From Dethiobacter sp. (GTDB lineage: Bacteria; Bacillota; Dethiobacteria; DTU022; UBA8154): a DNA stretch of 43,122 nt. Below, piece by piece: positions 1 to 6,942 of the stretch (its first letter is position 1; the number at the start of each line of letters is the position of its first letter). The position numbers and the translations under genes were made by a program. The stretch covers positions 1 to 43,122 of the forward strand of contig QZJM01000012.1 of NCBI GenBank assembly GCA_003605065.1, in the 5' to 3' direction. The notes under the pieces are model-generated. The model did not search any database. It was not told where the DNA came from and saw nothing but the letters and a program-made list of their open reading frames with translations.

Positions 1-6
1 TTTAAG

Positions 7-46
7 GCTCAACTGTATGCTATATTAGTTACAAGTTGGGCTTTTT
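7..46 (+). terminator. Rho-independent terminator of an unseen plus-strand gene
   Basis: An 8-bp stem (GCTCAACT at 7-14, AGTTGGGC at 34-41, one G-U pair) is followed directly by five T on the plus strand. It would end a rightward transcript entering from outside the window, convergent with the zinc-binding lipoprotein gene. Confidence 0.55.
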
Positions 47-77
47 CGCGCGCAAAACTTCCGATTGAACCCTTCAA

Positions 78-112
78 GAACCGTCCCCCTGTCTCCCCCT
101 CCCCCTGTCTCT
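78..112. repeat. REP-like G/C-rich repeat (GAACCGTCCCCCTGTC type)
   Basis: The stretch holds GAACCGTCCCCCTGTC followed by a second partial copy, so CCCCCTGTCTC occurs twice 16 bp apart. From memory, this motif is a dispersed extragenic repeat in many Clostridia genomes, where it is linked to IS200-like/RAYT transposases. No transposase is present here. It sits immediately 3' of the znuA-like stop codon. Confidence 0.5.
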
Positions 113-116
113 CTCT

Positions 117-1109
117 TCACTGCAGACCCTGTTTAAAAATTTCCGTATTGTAACGCATAAGCCGGATATAGCTGTCCCTGCCCGTCAATCCCACTCCCCC
201 CAGGGGATCCAGGATTAAAACTTTCCCCTCAATTTCTGCAGCTATAACTTGGGCTACTTTACTGCTAAGCTGCGGCTCGGCGAAAATGACCTTAACACTG
301 TGCTCCCCGGCCAGCTTAACCAGTTCGGACAGCCATTTGGCCGAGGGCTCCTTCCCGGGAAATTCTTCTACATTGGCTACCACTTCAAGGCCATAACGTA
401 AGGCAAAATAATTCCAGGCAGAGTGATAAGCAATAAAATGTTTCCTTGTAAAGCTCCTTACGGCAGCAGTTATCTCTTCATGAAGTGCCTGTAACTCCTC
501 CTGGAATATTTTCAAATTAGACATAATCTCACTTTTACTTTCAGGCTTTATCCCGGCCAGTATCTCCGCCAGGGAAGGGGCGATTTTTTCTTTTACCAGA
601 AATGGATCCGTCCATACATGAGGGTCATAAAAACCGTGGAAGTGGTCACAACAATCCTCTTCGTGTTCGTGTTCGTGCTCGTGATGCTCCTCGTCATGCG
701 CAGTCGTACACGGCGGTAAGTGCGGCAAAACAAACCCCTCCAGAAAATCCATAACCTCTACAAGAATAACTTCTTTTTCTGCCATGGAGGCCAGCTTTAA
801 GATCCAATCATCCAGTCCCCCACCTACATAGACAATCAGGTCAGCCCGGGCTACAATCCTGGCCTGTTCCACCGTAGGCTCATAAGTATGGGGGCTCGCC
901 CCTGCGGAGAGCAGAGTAGTCACTTCCACAAGTTCACCGCCGATATTTTGCAAAATGTCGGCCAGGGGGAAGATGCTGGTAACAATATTTATCCTGCTGC
1001 CTGCAAGATTCGTTTTAAGAGGCCCGGCCTCTTTGTACAGAGAACATCCTTGTAGCGGAAAAGATAGCATTATAAACATAAATAACAGGCAAAAAGCTCT
1101 CCGCGACAT
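117..1109 (-). CDS. znuA: Zinc (metal) ABC transporter substrate-binding lipoprotein, ZnuA/TroA family
   Basis: Extracytoplasmic metal receptor that would deliver Zn2+ (or Mn2+) to an ABC permease. The N-terminus is a lipoprotein signal with a lipobox ending LQGC near residue 22. The cluster A-I fold shows the expected ligands: His in GASPHTYEP, His in DPHVW, His in YHSAWN, and an acidic residue in the C-lobe (ILDPLGG). A His/Glu-rich loop of about 20 residues around position 140-160 (HEHEHEHEED) is typical of zinc-specific ZnuA. At 330 aa it is normal length. The start is ATG with GAGGAGGG 4 bases upstream. It lies 37 nt downstream of nrdD on the same strand, so the two are probably co-transcribed. 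No permease or ATPase gene is visible; they could be elsewhere. Metal specificity is inferred from the His-rich loop only. Confidence 0.88.
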   Translation of the reverse strand: MSRRAFCLLFMFIMLSFPLQGCSLYKEAGPLKTNLAGSRINIVTSIFPLADILQNIGGELVEVTTLLSAGASPHTYEPTVEQARIVARADLIVYVGGGLDDWILKLASMAEKEVILVEVMDFLEGFVLPHLPPCTTAHDEEHHEHEHEHEEDCCDHFHGFYDPHVWTDPFLVKEKIAPSLAEILAGIKPESKSEIMSNLKIFQEELQALHEEITAAVRSFTRKHFIAYHSAWNYFALRYGLEVVANVEEFPGKEPSAKWLSELVKLAGEHSVKVIFAEPQLSSKVAQVIAAEIEGKVLILDPLGGVGLTGRDSYIRLMRYNTEIFKQGLQ

Positions 1110-1146
1110 AAAACCCTCCTCATTATGAATTATCTTATATTATCTC

Positions 1147-3222
1147 CTAGATGGTGAATACCTTACGCTCATGAAATTCACTCTGTTTACCTTTATTCCA
1201 GTTCTGCACCGGACGGTAAAAGCCAACCACCCTGCTCCAGACTTCCGTCTCCTTACCACAGTAAGTGCATTCATATTGTTCTCCCGTAAGATAGCCATGA
1301 TCCAGGCAAACGCTAAAAGTAGGCGTAATCGTTACGTAAGGAACACGGTAGCGGCCCATGATTCTTTGCAATAATTTCTTACAGGCAGCGATATCTTCAA
1401 TTCTTTCTCCCAGAAAAATATGAAACACAGTTCCCCCCGTATACCGGATCTGCAACTCCTCCTGCAGGTCCAGAGCAGAAAAAACATCATCGGTAAAGTC
1501 TGCCGGCAGCTGCGTGGAGTTGGTATAATAGGGAGAATCCTGCCCGGAAGTAATAATATCCGGGTAAAGTTCTTTGTCAATTTTTGCCAGCCTGTAAGCC
1601 GTTCCCTCGGCAGGGGTTGCTTCCAGGTTAAAAAGCTGCTCCGACTCTTTCTGGAACTCCAGGAGCAAATTCCTCATAAAATCAAGAACTTTTAAGGCAA
1701 ATGCCCTGCCTTCTTCGGAACAGATATCTTTTCCCAGGAAATTCAGCAGCCCCTCGTTCATTCCAACCAGGCCAATAGTATTAAAGTGATTATACCAGTA
1801 GCCGCCAAAACGCTCTTTTACAGAGCGCAGGTAATGACGGGAATAAGGATAAAGCCCCAGTTCGGTCATTTTTTCCAAAACGTTTCTTTTAATCAGCAAA
1901 CTATTCCTGGCCAGTTCCATTAATTTTTCCAGCCGTGCAAAGAATTCATCCTCATCCCTGGAAAGGTAGCCCAGGCGGGGAATATTTATCGTAACAACAC
2001 CGATGGAGCCGGTAAGGGGGTTGGCACCAAAAAGGCCCCCACCCCTGCGCCTGAGTTCACGGTTATCCAGGCGCAAGCGGCAACACATGCTGCGGACATC
2101 TTCAGGAGAAAGATCGGCATTGATAAAGTTAGCAAAATACGGGATTCCGTACCTGCCCGTCATCTCCATTATTTTTTGCACCATGAGACTATCCCATTCA
2201 AACTGTGGCGTTATATTATAGGTAGGAATGGGAAAAGTAAAAATTCTCCCCCTGGCATCGCCCTCCATCATAACCTCAGAAAAGGCCAGGTTAAGCATAT
2301 CCATTTCTTCCTGGAATTCACCGTATGTTTCCTTTTTAATTTCCCCTCCGATCATCACCGGCTGGTCCTTTAAAACGGGGGAAACGGTAACATCCATGGT
2401 AATATTGACAAAGGGGGTCTGGAAGCCCACACGGGTAGGAACATTAAGATTGAAGATAAATTCCTGCATGGCCTGTTTAACTTCTTTGTAATTCATTCCA
2501 TCATAGCGGATAAACGGAGCCAGGTAGGTGTCAAAATTGGCCAGCGCCTGGGCACCTGCGGCTTCACCCTGCATGGTGTAGAAAAAGTTTACGGTCTGCC
2601 CCAGGGCCGTCCTGAAGTGCCTCGGGGGAGCGCTCTCCACCTTCTGGGAAACCCCGGTAAAGCCGTTTTCAAGCAAATCTGCCAGATCCCAGCCGCAGCA
2701 GTAAGGCGCCAGAAGACTTAAATCGTGAATATGAAAATCTCCCTGACGGTGTGCTTCCCGGATTTCTTCGGGGTAAACCCTTTCCAGCCAGTACTTGGAG
2801 GTAACTGCAGAAATGATATGATTATTTAACCCCTGCAGGGAGTAATTCATATTGCTGTTTTCATTTATGCGCCAATCTTCTCCCCCCAGGTACTCCTGGA
2901 ACATTTTTTCCGTATTAAGAAGTAAGTGCTGGAAATTTCTTAATTCTTGATGCTGCTTGCGATAGAGAATATAAGCCTTGGCTGTCCTGGCGTGACCGTT
3001 TTCAATCAGGACCTTTTCCACAATGTCCTGGACCTCTTCCACGCTGGGCAAGCTATCCCTGAAATTCTCATTGATAATGTTTACAACTTCCTGGGAAAGT
3101 TTTCCCGCAGCCCGCCTGTCTGCGCCCCCTACAGCTTTCGCTGCTTTAAAAATGGCATTAATGATTCTTTCCTGGTCGAAAGTTACTACCCTGCCATCTC
3201 TCTTAATAATTTTCTCCGGCAA
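1147..3222 (-). CDS. nrdD: Anaerobic (class III) ribonucleoside-triphosphate reductase
   Basis: Glycyl-radical enzyme that reduces NTPs to dNTPs without oxygen. Residues 1-95 form an ATP-cone allosteric domain (starts MPEKIIKRDGRVV). The C-terminus has the metal-site motif CLDHG...CTYCG and the glycyl-radical loop RVVGFYRPVQNW, with the radical glycine at about residue 667. Length 691 aa is usual. The start is TTG, chosen because AAGGAGTTGAGG precedes it and no ATG lies near the conserved N-terminus. The activase gene nrdG is not adjacent, which is unusual; it must lie elsewhere. A znuA-like gene follows in the same direction. Confidence 0.96.
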   Translation of the reverse strand: MPEKIIKRDGRVVTFDQERIINAIFKAAKAVGGADRRAAGKLSQEVVNIINENFRDSLPSVEEVQDIVEKVLIENGHARTAKAYILYRKQHQELRNFQHLLLNTEKMFQEYLGGEDWRINENSNMNYSLQGLNNHIISAVTSKYWLERVYPEEIREAHRQGDFHIHDLSLLAPYCCGWDLADLLENGFTGVSQKVESAPPRHFRTALGQTVNFFYTMQGEAAGAQALANFDTYLAPFIRYDGMNYKEVKQAMQEFIFNLNVPTRVGFQTPFVNITMDVTVSPVLKDQPVMIGGEIKKETYGEFQEEMDMLNLAFSEVMMEGDARGRIFTFPIPTYNITPQFEWDSLMVQKIMEMTGRYGIPYFANFINADLSPEDVRSMCCRLRLDNRELRRRGGGLFGANPLTGSIGVVTINIPRLGYLSRDEDEFFARLEKLMELARNSLLIKRNVLEKMTELGLYPYSRHYLRSVKERFGGYWYNHFNTIGLVGMNEGLLNFLGKDICSEEGRAFALKVLDFMRNLLLEFQKESEQLFNLEATPAEGTAYRLAKIDKELYPDIITSGQDSPYYTNSTQLPADFTDDVFSALDLQEELQIRYTGGTVFHIFLGERIEDIAACKKLLQRIMGRYRVPYVTITPTFSVCLDHGYLTGEQYECTYCGKETEVWSRVVGFYRPVQNWNKGKQSEFHERKVFTI

Positions 3223-3447
3223 TAAATCCTCAACTCCTTAATTCAACCAAATCCAACCCGTTACACAGTGGGGTTTCTATTTTACAGTTTTTTCCTTAGG
3301 CAAGCATTTGATTAAAGGTAATTCTCGACCAACAATAGAAAATCCTTCCCCCCAAACATTAAATTTCTCCTCCCACCATGTTAAAAAATAGCTGCCGCCA
3401 TATTAATAAAACGTAGGATTTCCTGCCCAATACGTCGAATAAATATT

Positions 3448-3477
3448 CAAGGGAAAAATGTACAAGGGAAAAATGTA
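3448..3477. repeat. Perfect 15-bp tandem duplication in the usp leader
   Basis: CAAGGGAAAAATGTA occurs twice head to tail (3448-3462 and 3463-3477), ending 26 bp before the universal stress protein start. The rest of the 280-bp divergent gap between nrdD and usp is A/T-rich, and I see no convincing promoter in it. The duplication could be replication slippage or a doubled binding site. Confidence 0.75.
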
Positions 3478-3503
3478 ACAAAATAATATAAGGATGTGAG
3501 AAG

Positions 3504-4358
3504 ATGTTTAAAAAAGTACTCGTAGCTCTAGATTTTTCCGGTCCGGCCATGGAACTGTTCGGTTCTGTTTCGGATTTAAAAAAACTGGGTTTAGAAGAAC
3601 TATTGCTGGTACATACAGTAAGAGTAGAACTGAGAGTACAGGACGGTATCAGCCCCCTCCAGTTAAAATTTTTGGAAAAGATTAAGGAAAAGAAAGAAGA
3701 ACTGGAGAAAGAAGGTTTTCATGTCGAAATCGAAGTTCCCGTAGGGGCCCCCGTCGAAGAAATAAAGCGCCTGGCGGAGCAAAGAGAGATGGATCTGATT
3801 CTTATTGGTTCTGTCGGGGAAAGCAGCAGGGTAAGGGAACTATTCCTGGGAAGCACGGTTGCCGATTTAATTCGTATCTCTCCCGTTCCCGTGCTGGTCG
3901 AAAAGTATGTCTCCGTGGGGGATAAAGCGCGCCGAATTCCTATCTTTAGAGAAAAGCTGGCTACTGTACTTTTACCTACAGACTTCTCCAACAGTGCCGA
4001 ACATGCTTATGATCATATCTTAAACATTGCCGATAAACTGCAAAAAGTAATTCTTCTTCATGTTATCGATAAAGGCGACACTGAAGAAAAAGTAAAAGAA
4101 GCGGAAACCGAGGCGGAGGCCAGGCTTAAGGAATGGGAAAACAAGTTTGCACAAAAAGGAATAGAAACCAGGTCCCTGGTGATAAAAGGCCCTCCGGCAC
4201 AGCAGATCATCTTCACAGCGGAAGCAGAAGGAGCAACGCTGATTGCCATGTCCAGGAGGGGAAGAGGACGCCTTTCCGGTCTCCTCATCGGCAGTACCGC
4301 TGACCAGGTCATCAGGAGAGGAAGCCGCCCGGTACTGCTCTTTGGAAAAAAAGATTAA
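3504..4358 (+). CDS. Tandem universal stress protein (two UspA domains)
   Basis: Two Usp folds in one chain, about residues 1-137 and 150-284. Each carries the ATP-binding signature G-2x-G-9x-G(S/T): GSVGESS...LGST in the first and SRRGRGR...IGST in the second, so both halves are predicted nucleotide-binding (UspFG type). Usp proteins are soluble stress and starvation factors without a fixed reaction. The start is ATG with AAGGATG upstream. The gene is divergent from nrdD and converges on comEC with only 2 nt between stop codons, so it is a single-gene unit. Its exact role is unknown. Confidence 0.93.
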   Translation: MFKKVLVALDFSGPAMELFGSVSDLKKLGLEELLLVHTVRVELRVQDGISPLQLKFLEKIKEKKEELEKEGFHVEIEVPVGAPVEEIKRLAEQREMDLILIGSVGESSRVRELFLGSTVADLIRISPVPVLVEKYVSVGDKARRIPIFREKLATVLLPTDFSNSAEHAYDHILNIADKLQKVILLHVIDKGDTEEKVKEAETEAEARLKEWENKFAQKGIETRSLVIKGPPAQQIIFTAEAEGATLIAMSRRGRGRLSGLLIGSTADQVIRRGSRPVLLFGKKD

Positions 4359-4360
4359 TA

Positions 4361-6796
4361 TTAAAAGGGAAGCATTGTTTTAACCTTCCAGGAGTACCCG
4401 TCGCTTTGTAAAATAACAGCACCATGAAGATCTGTCCGGTAAATCTCCACACCCCTGTCACCCAGGGCCGCGAGCGTTGCGGGATGGGGGTGCCCAAAAG
4501 GGTTGGCTCCTACGGTGATCACGGCCGCACGGGGAGCAATGCTGTCCAGAAACTGGGGCAAATTGGAGAGATACCCGCCGTGATGGGGTACTTTTAAGAT
4601 CTGGACGGGCCCTAACTTGTTTCCCTCCAGCAGGCACTCCACCGCTCTTGTTTCAATATCGCCGGTAAAAAGGAAGCTTACTTCTTTAAAACGCAGGTGT
4701 AAAACCAGGGAATTATTGTTAGAATCGCTGTTGGTGCCGCTGAATAATTCCGAAGGCGGGCTTAATACCCTCATTTCCAACGAAGGACCTGCCTTAAACA
4801 TGTCCCCTTCCCGGAGAATTTCCCGGGAAATATCCTTTCTCCGGGCCAGTTCCAGCAGTTCAGCGTAAGATTGCGTTTCGGGAAATTCTGCAGTTGTCAG
4901 CAGCTGCTTTACCGGGATTTTCTCCAGGACAGCAAACAACCCGCCGTAATGATCCTCATGAGGGTGGCTGATTATAACCATATCCAGCTTTTTGACGCGG
5001 CGGTACTCCAGGAAAGGCACCACAACGAGGCGTCCCGTTTCATCAATATTTCCCATGTACGCAGGCTTTCCGCCGCCGTCCAGTAGAATATTTTGCCCCT
5101 GGGGGGTACGGATAAAGATAGCATCACCCTGCCCCACGTCCAGGAAAACAATTTCCAGCGCAGAAGAGCCGGTGCCGGGCAATCCCCACCATGTTACCAA
5201 AAGAGCCGGGAGCAGGAAAGCGACCAGGAAATAAAAAGGCTTAACCCGCAAATGGAGGCGGTAATAAGCAGAAAGCAAAACCCTCCACCCGCCGGCCAGC
5301 ACCGCAAGAAAAAGATAATATAACAGTAATTCCGTAAAACGCGGTGGGTACACCTCACGGTACGAAAAGGGCAGAGCGCTGAACATCCTGGCCGTAAAGA
5401 GAATGTAAGACAAAAGGGGATAATTGGCCAGGTTTAACAGTGAGCCGGCCAGGGGCCATACCAGGCCCAGCAGCGCAGAAACAAGCCCCAGGCCCAGCAC
5501 CAGGGCCATAACAGGTAAAATGAGTATATTGGCCAGGAGAGCTGCCAGGGAAACCTGCCTGAAATAATAAGCAGTAAGGGGAATAACACCAAGCTGGGCT
5601 GCCATGGTAACGGCTAGAAGCGAAGAAATAATCTTTTGCTGAGAAGGAGTAAAAAAAAGAGCAAACCTGGCCAGAAATGCGGCGATCTTTTCCTGCAGCA
5701 GCGGGGTTAAAAAAAGTATAGCCGCTGTAGCCGCATAAGAAAGCTGAAAACTGACGGAAAATAGCAGCAGGGGATGATAAACGAGGGTAAACAAGGCCGC
5801 AGCTGCCAGGGCCGTGGGAAAATCCCCGGGCCGATCCCAGTATTGGGCCCCCATTACCAGGAGAACCATTATCAAAGCCCGCATGGCAGCAGGCTTTAAA
5901 CCGCAGAGATAAACATAGGCAAAAAGAAACAAAGATACGAAAAGGTAGGCGTACCATCCCCGCAGGCCTGTTCTCCTCGCCATCATAAAAATAGCTCCGG
6001 CCAGCAGCCCGACATGCAGGCCGGAGACGGCCAGCAAATGGGAAATGCCGCTCCGGGTGAACAATTGTTCCGTCTCCTGATCCAGGGCACTTCTTTCACC
6101 AAAAAGCATCCCCACCAGCATATTTCCCTCCCTTTCAGGAAGAAAGGCTTTCAAAACACCTGCCATCCTGTTCCTGACTTTAAAGGCTGCCAGCTGCAGG
6201 CGGGAAAGCTCACCGGAGATGCCCAGAAAAGTCAGTTTTGAAGCCGGACCGTAAAAAACCGCCGCTATTCCCCTCGTTTCCAGAAAAGCCCGGTAATCAA
6301 ATCCCCCCGGATTGCGCCGCCCTTTAGGCTCGTATAATTTCCCCTGTAAAGAAACTTTCTGCCCGTAAGACAAATCCACAGGCATCTCCGCTTTTTCTTT
6401 CCAGGTAAGAGTTACCCGGACCCTGCCGCTTACGGAATGCTCCTCTCCCTTAAGCAGTACTTTTTGAGAACGAAGCATAAAAACAAGATCATCCCCGCTC
6501 CACAGGGGCTCGTCCTCCACCATCCCTAGGAGTGTACAGCTCTCCCCGCTGTAGTCCCGGATGCTGCCCCGGGCCTGATGCAGAGAATAATTATACGCCA
6601 GCCACCCGGCAACCAGGAAAACCAGTAAAAGAGGAATAAAAACCCGCATCCTGTCCTGCCCCGAAAATATATTCCAGCAGGCAGAGAGGACGGCGGCAAC
6701 TGCCAGGAATACGACTAGATAAGGCGAAAAATAACGTCCCAGGATAATTCCTGCGACGTACGCCAGGGTAAAAGAAACCAAGGGACGGTTCATCAT
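4361..6796 (-). CDS. comEC: ComEC/Rec2 DNA-uptake channel protein
   Basis: Inner-membrane channel that carries single-stranded DNA into the cell during transformation. The order is a hydrophobic N-terminus with a DUF4131 soluble region (about 25-195), a multi-spanning Competence domain (about 225-500), and a C-terminal metallo-beta-lactamase-like domain (about 548-811) with SHPHEDHYGG at 610-619 plus later FTGD and PHHGG motifs. The metal ligands are intact, compatible with the proposed nuclease role. At 811 aa it is full length. The start is ATG with AAAGGAG 7 bases upstream; a second ATG follows directly. It is separate from comEA, which lies 22 kb away in this window. Confidence 0.95.
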   Translation of the reverse strand: MMNRPLVSFTLAYVAGIILGRYFSPYLVVFLAVAAVLSACWNIFSGQDRMRVFIPLLLVFLVAGWLAYNYSLHQARGSIRDYSGESCTLLGMVEDEPLWSGDDLVFMLRSQKVLLKGEEHSVSGRVRVTLTWKEKAEMPVDLSYGQKVSLQGKLYEPKGRRNPGGFDYRAFLETRGIAAVFYGPASKLTFLGISGELSRLQLAAFKVRNRMAGVLKAFLPEREGNMLVGMLFGERSALDQETEQLFTRSGISHLLAVSGLHVGLLAGAIFMMARRTGLRGWYAYLFVSLFLFAYVYLCGLKPAAMRALIMVLLVMGAQYWDRPGDFPTALAAAALFTLVYHPLLLFSVSFQLSYAATAAILFLTPLLQEKIAAFLARFALFFTPSQQKIISSLLAVTMAAQLGVIPLTAYYFRQVSLAALLANILILPVMALVLGLGLVSALLGLVWPLAGSLLNLANYPLLSYILFTARMFSALPFSYREVYPPRFTELLLYYLFLAVLAGGWRVLLSAYYRLHLRVKPFYFLVAFLLPALLVTWWGLPGTGSSALEIVFLDVGQGDAIFIRTPQGQNILLDGGGKPAYMGNIDETGRLVVVPFLEYRRVKKLDMVIISHPHEDHYGGLFAVLEKIPVKQLLTTAEFPETQSYAELLELARRKDISREILREGDMFKAGPSLEMRVLSPPSELFSGTNSDSNNNSLVLHLRFKEVSFLFTGDIETRAVECLLEGNKLGPVQILKVPHHGGYLSNLPQFLDSIAPRAAVITVGANPFGHPHPATLAALGDRGVEIYRTDLHGAVILQSDGYSWKVKTMLPF

Positions 6797-6886
6797 GGAA
6801 AAACTCCTTTGGACAGCCGTAATTGTAATAATCGCAAATCACAATAATGGTAATTTCTTTCTTTTTTCGTTTTTCCTCCGGGCATT

Positions 6887-6914
6887 CAGCTTGCTGCCTG
6901 TTTGGCAGAAGCTG
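6887..6914. other. Hairpin without T-run between the GGDEF/HD-GYP gene and comEC
   Basis: CAGC plus CTGCC (6887-6898) pairs with GGCAG plus GCTG (6904-6914). Neither strand has a T-run after it, so it is not a canonical intrinsic terminator. It may protect the 3' end of the signalling operon transcript. Confidence 0.35.
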
Positions 6915-6942
6915 CTGCGGTTAGTTCCTTTATGAAATTTGC

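Noticed and set aside
5355-5957. A 200-codon open frame on the minus strand
   Set aside because: It overlaps comEC in another frame, and its translation is rich in Phe, Cys and Tyr with no family resemblance.
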